Source of the DNA: Cytobacillus sp. IB215665
GTDB lineage: Bacteria; Bacillota; Bacilli; Bacillales; SM2101
Length of the DNA: 64,000 bases
Direction of reading: 5' to 3'
Assembly (NCBI RefSeq): GCF_033963835.1
Contig: NZ_JAXBME010000017.1
Location: forward strand, 1-64,000
Part shown: positions 35,562 through 43,846 of the stretch, one piece after another
Position numbering within the stretch: position 1 is the first letter of the stretch
How the letters are laid out: the number at the start of each line of letters is the position of its first letter
Made by a program: the position numbers and the translations under genes
Notes under the pieces: model-generated
Seen by the model: only the letters and a program-made list of their open reading frames with translations
The model's database searches: none
What the model was told of the DNA's origin: nothing

Positions 35562-36131
35562 TCAATATGTTTCTCTTTCAAATACCGTTGTTATTCCTTC
35601 TTTAATATTTTTATCATCAGCTAACCTGTTTTGGATTTTTTCTTCCCATATACTTTTATGAGTTAAACTTCTCAAATCTATCCCATACCATTGTTCAAGA
35701 CTTGTACGTGAAATTTTATACCTTTCATCATCAAGTGTAAAATATAAACCTTCTAAATTATCAATGAGCGCAAAAGCAGCTGTCGCATTATAAATAAAAG
35801 CTCTTTCAACATTTTCTTTGTTACTTATATTTAATATTTTTTCCTGATAGATAATTTCAAAAGTAAGTAACTCTGGATACGATTGATAAGTTCTTTGAAT
35901 ATCGTTTAATGGTAAGTGATCAAAAAGCATACCGAGATTTGCAGCATTTCCCATGTATTGGTTTTTATAACTTAAAATACGGTCAAAGTCATGTGTTAGT
36001 GGGTCTTGTTGTTCTATGACATATTGTTTTTCATTAGCATTTATTTTTGGCAATACGATCACATTGACAACTCCATACAACACCAACCCTAAAATAAATA
36101 ACAATACAATTAATTTGCTTCTAAAATTCAT
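35562..36131 (-). CDS. DUF4825 membrane-anchored protein
   Basis: 189 residues. One N-terminal TM helix (about 5-28) anchors an extracytoplasmic domain carrying the DUF4825-like stretch YKNQYMGNAANLGMLFDHLPL. The start is the ATG at 36131 behind AGGTGG, overlapping the end of the preceding gene's region closely. Third gene of an operon with a PadR regulator and a HAAS-type membrane protein. Such three-gene sets are common in Bacillaceae; the function is unknown, possibly control of a membrane or envelope response. Confidence 0.75.
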   Translation of the reverse strand: MNFRSKLIVLLFILGLVLYGVVNVIVLPKINANEKQYVIEQQDPLTHDFDRILSYKNQYMGNAANLGMLFDHLPLNDIQRTYQSYPELLTFEIIYQEKILNISNKENVERAFIYNATAAFALIDNLEGLYFTLDDERYKISRTSLEQWYGIDLRSLTHKSIWEEKIQNRLADDKNIKEGITTVFERETY

Positions 36132-36132
36132 T

Positions 36133-36804
36133 TCAGCCACCTACTTCATATTTTTGAATAAGCTTCACGGCTTTACTGAAAAGTAAAGGGATAATAATTG
36201 AAACGACTGGTAATACAAGGCTGATAACTAAAATCATAAATTGGTATGGTCCATCAATATCAATTGATCTCCCAAACCAAATATCACTTCCAAACTGCAA
36301 GACAACTGTATTTATTGAGCAAATAACTATAAATAATATCCATATATTCCAAACAATTTTTTTATATAAAAATGCTGATTTCAAATTGTATCTTGATACT
36401 TTATTAATGGAAGCCTCATCTTTCATACTACTGAATAGTAAGAACAATATCCCGATGATGAACAAGGAAATGAGCAAAACAGTCGACAGTAGCTTACCCA
36501 TTCCAACAATGCTCATAGGTATCGTGACGATCCAAGAGATAATGACATACAATAAACCGTACTGGAGCATTTCAGTTTTATATTTATTTGTAAAAACATC
36601 TTTGTGATCTCCAATTAACATTTGGATACTGTCAATATTTTGTGTCGCAAGTTTAACTGCTTGATGATAAACTATACCATCGTTAGTAAGATCTGTTACT
36701 TTTGCTTCTAGATTACTTAATATTTCATCCTTCAATTCTCTAATTTGTGCACTCTCCACATACCCTTTAAATAAGCGGTTTACATGCTTTTCTAAATAAT
36801 CCAC
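36133..36804 (-). CDS. HAAS/permease-prefix-domain membrane protein
   Basis: 223 residues from the GTG at 36804, which has AAAGGAGG seven bases upstream. The soluble N-terminus (1-75; MDYLEKHVNRLF, SAQIRELKDEILSNLEAKV) is a HAAS or permease-prefix-1 type helical domain found next to PadR regulators. Four TM helices follow (about 85-215). It is encoded directly after padR. These proteins are thought to act as membrane partners of PadR-type switches; the mechanism is not known. Confidence 0.78.
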   Translation of the reverse strand: MDYLEKHVNRLFKGYVESAQIRELKDEILSNLEAKVTDLTNDGIVYHQAVKLATQNIDSIQMLIGDHKDVFTNKYKTEMLQYGLLYVIISWIVTIPMSIVGMGKLLSTVLLISLFIIGILFLLFSSMKDEASINKVSRYNLKSAFLYKKIVWNIWILFIVICSINTVVLQFGSDIWFGRSIDIDGPYQFMILVISLVLPVVSIIIPLLFSKAVKLIQKYEVGG

Positions 36805-36818
36805 CTTGACGCCTCCTT

Positions 36819-37151
36819 TCACTCAATTAATTGATCAATTAGCGTTTTTGCTGTTTTCCAAGCGCTAAGGTTCTTTTGATAAGTTTCTGTTCCCAATGAT
36901 GTTATCTTATAATACTTCCTTCTCCCCCCTTGGCTTTCATTTCCCCAATAAGATTGAATTAGCTTCTGTGATTCCAGTCTTTTCAGACTTGTATATAATG
37001 AAGTTTCCTTCAATTCGTATGTTCGTTTACTTTTCTTTGCAATTGCTTTTATAATTTCGTAACCATAATTATCGTGTTCCAACAGTATGCAAAGAATAAT
37101 CGTATCAATATTTCCACGAATTAACTCTCGACTAATGCTTATCTCACTCAT
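36819..37151 (-). CDS. PadR-family transcriptional regulator
   Basis: 110 residues from the ATG at 37151, with GAGGTGA upstream. The winged-helix domain has the PadR opening SRELIRGNIDTIILCILLEHDNYGYEI, the recognition region LYTSLKRLESQKLI and the wing YWGNESQGGRRKYYKIT. Subfamily-1 size with a short C-terminal helix for dimerisation. First gene of the operon with the HAAS and DUF4825 proteins. A dyad at 37179-37197 just upstream may be its own operator. Confidence 0.85.
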   Translation of the reverse strand: MSEISISRELIRGNIDTIILCILLEHDNYGYEIIKAIAKKSKRTYELKETSLYTSLKRLESQKLIQSYWGNESQGGRRKYYKITSLGTETYQKNLSAWKTAKTLIDQLIE

Positions 37152-37178
37152 TGCACTCACCTCGCAATTACAACATAT

Positions 37179-37197
37179 TACTATGTATGACGTAGTA
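37179..37197. promoter_or_regulatory. Candidate PadR operator
   Basis: TACTATG-N5-CGTAGTA is an inverted repeat with one mismatch, located 28 bases upstream of padR where its promoter should lie. Autoregulation is inferred. Confidence 0.4.
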
Positions 37198-37251
37198 CTT
37201 TATTATAAGTAATAATACTACAATTTCTATAAATTGTAAATATATTAAAAT

Positions 37252-37280
37252 AAAAAAATACCACACGTTATGTATGGTAT
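37252..37280 (-). terminator. Terminator of the ArsR/ArsP-like locus
   Basis: ATACCA-ACA and TGT-GGTAT pair on the minus strand and are followed by seven T. Confidence 0.65.
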
Positions 37281-37286
37281 GTCATA

Positions 37287-37394
37287 TTACTTAGCTTGCT
37301 GTATTTTGTTGTCACTAGCTTCTTTAATCTTTACAGTACAGCAGTTTGATTCAGCTTTATCACTCTTTATCAATTTATTTATTAAACGTAACAT
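37287..37394 (-). CDS. 35-residue Cys-Cys small protein next to the ArsP-like permease
   Basis: A short frame with a near-perfect Shine-Dalgarno (AAGGAGGTGAAGTTG, then ATG) and a terminator right after it. The peptide starts MLRLINKLIKSDKAE and has an adjacent cysteine pair in SNCCTVKI. It lies 39 bases after the permease gene on the same strand. Vicinal cysteines and the ArsR-controlled setting suggest binding of a soft metal or metalloid. The family is not recognised with certainty. Confidence 0.6.
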   Translation of the reverse strand: MLRLINKLIKSDKAESNCCTVKIKEASDNKIQQAK

Positions 37395-37433
37395 CAACTT
37401 CACCTCCTTACTCGGATACTCCTACCTTAATTG

Positions 37434-38300
37434 TTAGATCAAATAGAAAATAAAGCCGGAAATGGTTGACATAATGACTACAGATAGAACAAAGGTGGTA
37501 ACTAGCTCTTTTTTGAAGATTGTTTTTAATAAAATGATTTCTGGTAAGCTAGCTCCTGCTGAACTGATCATCATTGCCATTACTGGACCTAACGCCATCC
37601 CTTTCATTATTAATATTTGTGAAATTGGAATCATGCTAGAAAGCCTGATATATAATGGAATTCCAACGATAGCTGCAATAGGAATTAACCACCAGTGCTC
37701 ATTACCAAATGCACTAGAAATCCATTCTGTAGGTACAAGACCATGTATAACTGCACCAATTGCAGCACCAATAATAAGGTATGGGTATACATTTTTCATG
37801 AGGTCAATGGTTTCCTTGATTGCTAGTTTAAAGTTAAATTTTTTCTGTTGTTCCTCATAACCAGACATTACAACATTTTTGACATACTTTTCAAAACCTA
37901 GTGCCTCAATAATAAATCCAATAATAATCGAGATCATTGTTGTGACGATTGTATAAATAATCGTCACCTTCCAACCTAGAATAACTCCCATCACCGTTAA
38001 AATAGTCGGGTCAAGAACAGGTGAAGCAAATAAGAAGATCATTACGATTCCAAAAGGTAATTTCTTCTTTAACATATTAACTACAATTGGAATTGTCGAG
38101 CATGAACAAAACGGTGTTATAAATGCAAATATGACTGCCGAAAAAGCTGCGATTATTTTATTTTTTCCTATTAACTTTTTCTCAATTTTTTCATATGGAA
38201 TGAAGCCTTGTAATAAACTAATGACAAACGAAATTACGACAAATAAAACTGTTAATTCTAATGCAATGTACAAAAAGCTATGTAATGTATTAATCCACAT
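37434..38300 (-). CDS. DUF318 permease, ArsP-like
   Basis: 288 residues and eight to nine TM helices. The family signature is present: ITPFCSCSTIPIVVNMLKKKLPFG with a C-x-C, then LFASPVLDPTIL in the first half and YIRLSSMIPISQILIMKGM in the second. DUF318 includes ArsP, which exports trivalent organoarsenicals; others move unknown solutes. The gene is preceded by two identical 16-bp ArsR-type dyads and by an ArsR-family gene with thiol ligands, which favours a metalloid role. Start ATG follows AAGGAGG. Confidence 0.8.
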   Translation of the reverse strand: MWINTLHSFLYIALELTVLFVVISFVISLLQGFIPYEKIEKKLIGKNKIIAAFSAVIFAFITPFCSCSTIPIVVNMLKKKLPFGIVMIFLFASPVLDPTILTVMGVILGWKVTIIYTIVTTMISIIIGFIIEALGFEKYVKNVVMSGYEEQQKKFNFKLAIKETIDLMKNVYPYLIIGAAIGAVIHGLVPTEWISSAFGNEHWWLIPIAAIVGIPLYIRLSSMIPISQILIMKGMALGPVMAMMISSAGASLPEIILLKTIFKKELVTTFVLSVVIMSTISGFIFYLI

Positions 38301-38338
38301 TTTTTTCCTCCTTATTATTGGCTTATAAATTTTTATAA

Positions 38339-38376
38339 ATCAAAAAAAATTGATATATTAATCAAAAAAAATTGAT
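38339..38376. promoter_or_regulatory. Two identical ArsR-type operators before the permease
   Basis: ATCAAAAAAAATTGAT occurs at 38339-38354 and again at 38361-38376, 22 bases apart start to start. ATCAA-N6-TTGAT is the classic ArsR dyad. The same site recurs around the arsR promoter at 38985-39058. Confidence 0.75.
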
Positions 38377-38393
38377 TAATAGTCTAAAAAAAA

Positions 38394-38717
38394 TTACGAT
38401 TTTGGCCTAAATAAGCAACATAGTTCCTCAGAAAGCAAATGGTTAACTTCGTCCATATTTAGCTCGTAGTAGCTCCATGTTCCTCTCGTTTCTCTTGTTA
38501 AAATATTTGCATCATATAATATTTTCAGATGATATGATAATTTAGATTGAGTCATATTTACTAATGGGGCTAAATCACATACACACATACCCCCTTTTTG
38601 AGTTAAAATATTCATTATTTGTAACCTTTTTTTGTCCGCAAGTGCTTTAAACTTCATTTCATAAGTTTCAAATGTTCGTTCTGCTGATATATCATTTAAT
38701 GGTATAATGTTTTCCAC
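38394..38717 (-). CDS. ArsR-family metalloregulator
   Basis: 107 residues, winged helix. The alpha-3 metal motif is GGMCVCDLAP (C-V-C-D), as in As(III)-sensing ArsR proteins, and a C-terminal C-C pair (EELCCLF) may add ligands. The recognition helix region is NMTQSKLSYHLKILYDANIL. It should repress itself and the downstream permease through the ATCAA-N6-TTGAT dyads and release on metalloid binding. Its promoter is about 290 bases upstream because repeat copy H is inserted in the leader. Confidence 0.88.
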   Translation of the reverse strand: MENIIPLNDISAERTFETYEMKFKALADKKRLQIMNILTQKGGMCVCDLAPLVNMTQSKLSYHLKILYDANILTRETRGTWSYYELNMDEVNHLLSEELCCLFRPKS

Positions 38718-38784
38718 CTTATCACTCCTTTATATATTGTTCTAAGTATACTACTAGCACCTTTTCTCCTATATGACGATGACG

Positions 38785-38949
38785 GGCGTTGTCTTTCTGT
38801 TCGTCAACTTTGCTGCTTTTTTTCACTTGAATTTAAGTAACTAATAGATATGTTTTTATTTTCTTTAAAGAAGAAAAGGTGCCACCGAAAGTTAGTTTCT
38901 TTATGCTTAGCTCTTATTACAATAAGCAACAATTAATCCGCAAACAGCC
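38785..38949 (+). mobile_element. MITE-like repeat, copy H
   Basis: About 165 bp with a diverged left end (TTCGTCAACTTTGCTGC), internal GAAAAGGTGCCACCGAAAG and right end CCGCAAACAGCC. It lies between the arsR promoter and the arsR gene, lengthening the leader RNA. Confidence 0.6.
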
Positions 38950-38984
38950 ATCTATAAACCAAAAGTTTACTAAAGATCTCTTAA

Positions 38985-39058
38985 AACAATTTTTTTTGAT
39001 ATAATCATCATATATGCGATGTTATTAAATGTCAATGATTAAATCAATTTTTTTTGAT
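38985..39058 (-). promoter_or_regulatory. arsR promoter framed by two ArsR operators
   Basis: Minus strand: TTGACA (39030-39035), exact 17-base spacer, TATGAT (39007-39012). One perfect dyad (39043-39058) lies upstream of -35 and overlaps the last codons and stop of the NUDIX gene; a second with one mismatch (38985-39000) lies just past -10. The promoter reads toward arsR. Confidence 0.75.
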
Positions 39059-39673
39059 GTATTTATTTATTTTCGAAATAATACTTTCATAATACACCTG
39101 CTCATGTGGCACAAATTCGGCTTTACTCACAATTTGATCTATAGGCAATCCTCTCCCATTCTCATCAATTTCAAATCCAACTATGTTTAAATGTGTTCTA
39201 CCTCCTAACCACAGTTCACTGAAGTGCTTAAAATCGGCTTTCACAATTCCTGATACTTCTTCCTTTTGTAGTTTGAAGTTTTCCATATTACTTTTATAAT
39301 CGAATAGGAAAACATTTGCTATTTCCTTATCGACTAATTGTTCATGAATCACACAATATTTGAAGATCCCTAATGAAACAAGTTCTTCCATCGTTACTTG
39401 AATACCAAGCTCTTCATGAACTTCTCTCACTCCATCGCTCATCGTTTCATGAGCTAATATATGTCCAGCAGCTGTAATGTCTAAAAGGTTAGGATAATCC
39501 TTTTTAATAGCACTCCGTTTTTGAAAGTAAATATAATCTTTCCCAGCATCTTTACTAATAAACCAGCAATGAAATGTTTCGTGCCAATAACCAAATTTAT
39601 GTACTTCTTCTCTAGTGGCTACACCACATTCATGTTGGGACTCGTCAAAGACCTTAATTAATTCCTTTTCCAT
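39044..39673 (-). CDS. NUDIX hydrolase (IPP isomerase-like group)
   Basis: 209 residues. The Nudix box appears as GHILAHETMSDGVREVHEELGI, with the REVHEELG core; the domain opening WHETFHCWFISK resembles the group related to isopentenyl-diphosphate isomerase. It probably hydrolyses a nucleoside diphosphate-linked or alcohol diphosphate compound. The 3' end overlaps an ArsR operator. First of four NUDIX genes between 39 and 45.2 kb. Confidence 0.8.
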   Translation of the reverse strand: MEKELIKVFDESQHECGVATREEVHKFGYWHETFHCWFISKDAGKDYIYFQKRSAIKKDYPNLLDITAAGHILAHETMSDGVREVHEELGIQVTMEELVSLGIFKYCVIHEQLVDKEIANVFLFDYKSNMENFKLQKEEVSGIVKADFKHFSELWLGGRTHLNIVGFEIDENGRGLPIDQIVSKAEFVPHEQVYYESIISKINKYIKKN

Positions 39674-39820
39674 ATTAGTCTCCCGCTTATGTATATAGTA
39701 TTTGAGTTGACTCAGATGAACTTCCTACTACTTTTTTCGACTGCAAATTAACTTTCAGTCATTTATAGCTATAATTCTATTACTATGGTTTCCTACCTAA
39801 ATTCACTTTGATTTGTTAAT

Positions 39821-40333
39821 TTAACGGGGGTTTTCCCAATCTTCCAACAACCCCCATGTGACTACAGGATCCCCATTTAATGATTTCATTGACCCTACAT
39901 ATACGTTCTTTGATAGTTTTGCAGTTTTTTCATAATGCTTAGCAATTTCTTTAGTTGTCGCTGAGATATTAATGTTAGAAATTTCATTATAATTTGTCCA
40001 ACATAATGACCCTTCATCGCTTTCGATTAACTTAGAGTCTTTAGACACATTGCCAAAAAACACATATTGTATCCTTATTTCTTTAGTTTCACTCAATCGA
40101 TGAACAATGTATCGCAAAGTTAAGTTATCTATGCAACTACTAGATAGACCTGTTTCTTCTGCTATCTCCCTTATACAGGCCGATTTAGGATCACATATTT
40201 CTTCCTCTTCAATATGGCCACCAATTGGCACTAACAAGCCTGCTAGAAATGTGTCTTTTGGTTTTTTTTGAAGAAATAACACTTGTTGCTCCTCATTGAT
40301 TAGAAAAGCCACCGCCATTTGCCGTAGTTTCAA
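39821..40333 (-). CDS. NUDIX hydrolase
   Basis: 170 residues. The Nudix box is GGHIEEEEICDPKSACIREIAEETGL, with slightly long spacing and the expected REIAEETG. The start is TTG at 40333 behind AAGGGTGAGC, giving MKLRQMAVAFLI. The substrate may be an oxidised nucleotide or similar; it cannot be specified. Not clearly in an operon with the neighbouring NUDIX gene (147 bases apart). Confidence 0.78.
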   Translation of the reverse strand: MKLRQMAVAFLINEEQQVLFLQKKPKDTFLAGLLVPIGGHIEEEEICDPKSACIREIAEETGLSSSCIDNLTLRYIVHRLSETKEIRIQYVFFGNVSKDSKLIESDEGSLCWTNYNEISNINISATTKEIAKHYEKTAKLSKNVYVGSMKSLNGDPVVTWGLLEDWENPR

Positions 40334-40357
40334 AAGCTCACCCTTCTCTATTTAAAA

Positions 40358-40440
40358 GGTAATTCTCGCATTAACTGTTCGTACTAAAGTTAAATACGTA
40401 TACAACTAATGCATGCGACATCTTTTCTTCTTTAAAATCA
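40358..40440 (-). mobile_element. MITE-like repeat, partial inverted copy
   Basis: TCTCGCATTAACTGTTCGTA and AATACGTATACAACTA followed by GCGACATCTTTTCTTC match the reverse orientation of the family's right half. It is truncated before the next copy. Confidence 0.5.
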
Positions 40441-40481
40441 ACCTCTATGGGATGAAACCTCCATTTTGCGTCAATATGTAA

Positions 40482-40619
40482 GGCTGTTTTCGCATTGATT
40501 GTTGTTTTTCGTTAAGCACATATCCATCTAGCGTTCGTGGCATCTTTGCTACTTTTATAATGGTTGAGCTCTTATAAAACCCATCATACAGTCCATTTTA
40601 AATTTTTTACGAAAAGTAA
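40482..40619 (-). mobile_element. MITE-like repeat, copy I (inverted)
   Basis: It begins GGCTGTTTTCGCATTGATTG and ends TTTTTTACGAAAAG, reversed relative to copies A-H. An internal TTCGTGGCATCTTTG block is kept. It sits downstream of the VOC gene at 40636. Confidence 0.6.
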
Positions 40620-40635
40620 AAACTAACCACGCAGC

Positions 40636-41043
40636 TTAATTCTTCATTTGTGGCGAATCAGGGTTCATTTGCATAAATTCAATTGCATTACCATCGGGAT
40701 CTTTAACCCAACATTGAAAGTTTAAATCTAACCCTTGCATAGGCTCTACATCTAATTTTAAGTCATTTTTCTTTAAATGATTTGCAATTTCATGGATGTC
40801 AGTAACTTCTAAGCATAAATGAGCATAACCAATTGTACTTCCATCTACTTTATTCGTTTTTTTACCACCATAAAATAACTCAATAAACTGCCCTTCCCTT
40901 ATTTTTAAATAAACAATCCAAGGTTCATTATCACTATTCTTTAATTCAAATAACTTTTGAAACCCCAAAATATCACAGTAAAAATGAAGCGATTTCTCCA
41001 TATTCTTAACAGTATAAGCGGTGTGACCTATCCCTTTAATCAA
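40636..41043 (-). CDS. VOC/glyoxalase-family protein
   Basis: 135 residues from the TTG at 41043 behind AAGGGGGA, giving MIKGIGHTAYTVKNMEKSLHFYCDILGF, the standard opening of a vicinal-oxygen-chelate domain. The metal-binding His of strand 1 is H7, a Glu is in GQFIELFY, a His in YAHLCLEV and the final Glu in GNAIEFMQ. It may be a glyoxalase I-type lyase or a small-molecule resistance protein. An upstream ATG in frame lacks a ribosome-binding site. Confidence 0.8.
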   Translation of the reverse strand: MIKGIGHTAYTVKNMEKSLHFYCDILGFQKLFELKNSDNEPWIVYLKIREGQFIELFYGGKKTNKVDGSTIGYAHLCLEVTDIHEIANHLKKNDLKLDVEPMQGLDLNFQCWVKDPDGNAIEFMQMNPDSPQMKN

Positions 41044-41263
41044 ATTAAAATCCCCCTTAAAATTATCAATATATTTAAATAGTACGATACCATACAATAG
41101 GTCTTCAACTATTTTATCAACTACTAATTTGAAGTATATAAATATTGTTTAGGGAAGAAATATTCATTGAAGAGATGAGATACTAAGTTACTTTTAACTT
41201 CTTGACCCTCACGTAACGTGATGGCGTATCTTTGAATTATCATCAGTCAAGGGAGGAAGTAAC

Positions 41264-41692
41264 ATGGATTATTATCCAATGCCATTATTCGTCAAACTTT
41301 CAGTAGAAAACATGGATTATTCACTGAAATGGTACAACGAGGTTATCGACTTTAAATCAATATTCGAGCTACCAGATAAGGAGGGTAACACAATTATGGC
41401 TCATATTCGTGGTGAAAAGTATTAAGATATTTTGTTGCTGAAGGATAATAGCCAAGATAAGTGTAGTAAACAGGGGATCGTTGTAAACCTATCAGTAGAG
41501 GATGTTCATCAATTTTTCGAAAGAGCTTTAGCAGCGAATACTAAAGTAATTGAAGGTCCCATTGACCAACCATGGAATGCACGTGAACTCATTTTAAAAG
41601 ATCCAAATGACTACACGATCACACTTTCTATGCAAATAAACAATGACAAATCAATGGATGAAATAACAAGGGGGCTGTCCCCTCAACGTTAA
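41264..41692 (+). pseudogene. VOC-family gene with an in-frame stop
   Basis: The ATG at 41264 has GGGAGGAAG upstream and the frame continues to 41692 except for TAA at 41423-41425 (codon 54). Before it reads VKLSVENMDYSLKWYNEVIDF and after it DILLLKD...NARELILKDPNDYTITL, together a complete VOC domain. A CAA to TAA change would explain it. No frameshift is needed. Readthrough cannot be excluded but nothing supports it. Confidence 0.8.
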
Positions 41693-41706
41693 CACGTCAA
41701 AGCAAA

Positions 41707-41728
41707 AAAGGGGGGCTGTCCCCCTTTG
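41707..41728. terminator. Bidirectional GC-rich terminator
   Basis: AAAGGGGG-CTGT-CCCCCTTT between convergent genes. A related GGGG-CTGT-CCCC hairpin occurs inside the end of the VOC pseudogene at about 41671-41682. Confidence 0.7.
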
Positions 41729-42445
41729 TTATTTAATATCAACGTTGTGATAAACTTGTTGAACATCTTCTAAGTCTTCTAATACATCTATTAACTTCTC
41801 GAATTGCACCTGTGCATCTTGTGGAAGTTCTACCTCGTTTTGTGCAAGCATTGTAATTTCTGCTACTGAAAATTCAGTGATACCTGCATTTGTACAAGCT
41901 TCTTGTATTGTATGAAATTGATCAGGTTCTCCATAAATGATAACAGCGTTATCTTCTTCTAATATGTCACGAACATCTAAATCAGCTTCCATTAATAGTT
42001 CGAGTACCTCATCAGCTGTTTTACCTTCTAAACCAATAACAGCTGTTGCATCAAACATATATGCAACTGACCCACTGACACCCATATTACCACCATTTTT
42101 ACCGAAGGCAGCTCGTACATCTGATGCAGTGCGGTTTACGTTATTCGTTAATGCATCTACAATGACCATAGATCCATTTGGTCCGAATCCTTCATAACGA
42201 AGTTCATCATAGTTTTCATCAGAACCACCTTTAGCTTTTTCAATGGCACGTTCAATAATGGCTTTCGGCACATTGTAGGTTTTTGCACGCTCTAGAACAA
42301 ATTTTAAAGTTTGGTTTGCTTCAGGATCTGGTTCACCCTGCTTGGCAGCCACATAAATTTCTCGACCAAACTTAGCATAGATACGACTCGTATTCGCATC
42401 CTTTGATGCTTTTTTCTCTTTAATATTGTTCCACTTACGACCCAT
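41729..42445 (-). CDS. yeeI: YebC/TACO1-family protein, YeeI
   Basis: 238 residues. The opening [20 protein letters not shown] and the central [20 protein letters not shown] and [11 protein letters not shown] blocks are near-identical in character to B. subtilis YeeI. YebC-family proteins act in relieving ribosome stalling or as transcription regulators (PmpR); the YeeI branch has been linked to translation of proline-rich stretches. Three domains are expected (1-80, 80-135 with 200-238, and 135-200). Single gene, convergent with the VOC pseudogene. Confidence 0.92.
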   Translation of the reverse strand: MGRKWNNIKEKKASKDANTSRIYAKFGREIYVAAKQGEPDPEANQTLKFVLERAKTYNVPKAIIERAIEKAKGGSDENYDELRYEGFGPNGSMVIVDALTNNVNRTASDVRAAFGKNGGNMGVSGSVAYMFDATAVIGLEGKTADEVLELLMEADLDVRDILEEDNAVIIYGEPDQFHTIQEACTNAGITEFSVAEITMLAQNEVELPQDAQVQFEKLIDVLEDLEDVQQVYHNVDIK

Positions 42446-42683
42446 TTCTTTTCACTCTCTTTCATGTATGAATCTATACAATATAACTAATGAAGCTCTT
42501 TAAATGATAGAAGTCAATAATTTTACACAGACATTCTTACCACTTAAATTAGTTTTAATTATTCGCAGTAACATCCAATTTAGCACTTATATTGATTATA
42601 GCATAATTAAGTAAGTGATTTTTGATTACATATTGAAGAATTATTGGCATTACTAAATACTAAATTAGATTAAATTAGCTGTG

Positions 42684-42718
42684 AAAAAGCCTGCTGAATC
42701 AAAATTGATTTCAGCAGA
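42684..42718 (-). terminator. Terminator of the ribozyme-linked HAD gene
   Basis: CTGCTGAA and TTCAGCAG pair around an A/T loop; on the minus strand TTTTT follows. Confidence 0.7.
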
Positions 42719-42741
42719 CTATATCATTAGTAAGAAACATT

Positions 42742-43356
42742 TCATAGTTCCTTTATTGCATCAAATGTATCGACACTATAATCGTATTGAGTAACTTCAC
42801 CAAACCCATACTTAGCAAATACAAACGGTATTCCCGCAAACTTCGCTGCTGTTCGGTCACCTTCAGTATCACCTACATAAATCGGGTCTACTAATTGATT
42901 TCTGTTGATGACCAGCTTGATATTTTCACCTTTTGATAGCCCAGTTCTTCCAGGATTCTCATAATCAATAAAATACTTATCTAGCTTATGATATTTGTAA
43001 AATGCTTCGATATAGCCGTCTTGACAATTACTAACGATAAACAATTTGTAAGTTTGAGATAACTCACTAAGGACTTCTTCCACACGGTCATATAGTACCC
43101 CACCGTGATTTGCTAAGTGGTTACATTCAACTTGACAGCATTCTGCTAATATTCGTTGTTGCAAACTTGACCCAAGATGAGGGAATAGCTTTTCCCCAAT
43201 CTCCTTGGATTGCAAGCCCATCGTGCCAGTTAAATCGTCTACTGTTATACTGTAATTAACTTCATCATACCTAGCTAATACATCATTCCAACAAGTTAAA
43301 ATCTCACGACTAGAATCCCAAAGTGTACCGTCCAAATCAAAAATAATGCTATCCAT
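42742..43356 (-). CDS. HAD-family phosphatase preceded by a glmS-type ribozyme
   Basis: 204 residues from the ATG at 43356, with GGAGGGC upstream. HAD motifs: I, DSIIFDLDGTLWDSS; II, LFIVSNCQDG; III with K at LSKGENIK; IV, PIYVGDTEGDRTAA. A helical C1-type cap lies between motifs I and II, as in phosphoglycolate phosphatase-like enzymes acting on small phosphorylated metabolites. What is unusual is the leader: a glmS-type ribozyme ends 80 bases before the start. If the ribozyme is active, glucosamine-6-phosphate would cut this mRNA, tying the enzyme to amino-sugar metabolism. No glmS remnant is seen between them. Confidence 0.85.
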   Translation of the reverse strand: MDSIIFDLDGTLWDSSREILTCWNDVLARYDEVNYSITVDDLTGTMGLQSKEIGEKLFPHLGSSLQQRILAECCQVECNHLANHGGVLYDRVEEVLSELSQTYKLFIVSNCQDGYIEAFYKYHKLDKYFIDYENPGRTGLSKGENIKLVINRNQLVDPIYVGDTEGDRTAAKFAGIPFVFAKYGFGEVTQYDYSVDTFDAIKEL

Positions 43357-43436
43357 ATAATGCCCTCCAACACAAAGGGACAAGAATTTTAGAGGACTGC
43401 TCTCGTCCCCTTGCAAGTTAATTTTTTGTCGATTAC

Positions 43437-43582
43437 ACATATACGATTGTCCAAAAAGTCACCTCTTTGTTTTCGTATATGATTACGGTTGTAGTCAATG
43501 CAACCGGGAGGTATCCGCCGAAAAATCGATAAACCTCCTCCTCGTCAACTAGAACATCTTACCCTTACCTAGTTCAGGCGCT
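43437..43582 (-). ncRNA. glmS-type self-cleaving ribozyme
   Basis: Minus-strand RNA contains the conserved glmS core in order: AGCGCCUGAACUAGG at the cleavage site (between A at 43582 and G at 43581), UAGUUGACGAGGAGGAGGUU, UAUCGA-UUUUUCGGCGGAU, ACCUCCCGGUUG with its P3 partner CAACCGU, and a P4 stem CAUAUACGA/UCGUAUAUG capped by GAGGUGAC. This matches the B. subtilis ribozyme in sequence and order. It is activated by glucosamine-6-phosphate. The gene downstream is a HAD phosphatase, not glmS. Confidence 0.92.
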
Positions 43583-43846
43583 TTTTTACCAATCATTCTA
43601 CCCTACCCTTCTATTAAAAATATAATTATTATTCTACAATACTTTAGTTTATGATACAATGCATAAATTGAAATTTTATTAAATTTATGAAAAAATTACC
43701 ATCAACTATTATTATAATGAGCTAATAATAATTCTTACAATTTTTCTAAACCCCTTCGACCATTAGACATCTTATTTTCGAGGTCCACCTTTTTACTTAT
43801 TTAGCAATCTAATAAAGGCATTCTTGCTTAATTGAGGAGGAATAAC

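Noticed and set aside
41264-41692. Selenocysteine or pyrrolysine readthrough at codon 54 of the VOC gene
   Set aside because: The stop is TAA, which neither system uses; a simple CAA to TAA change explains it.
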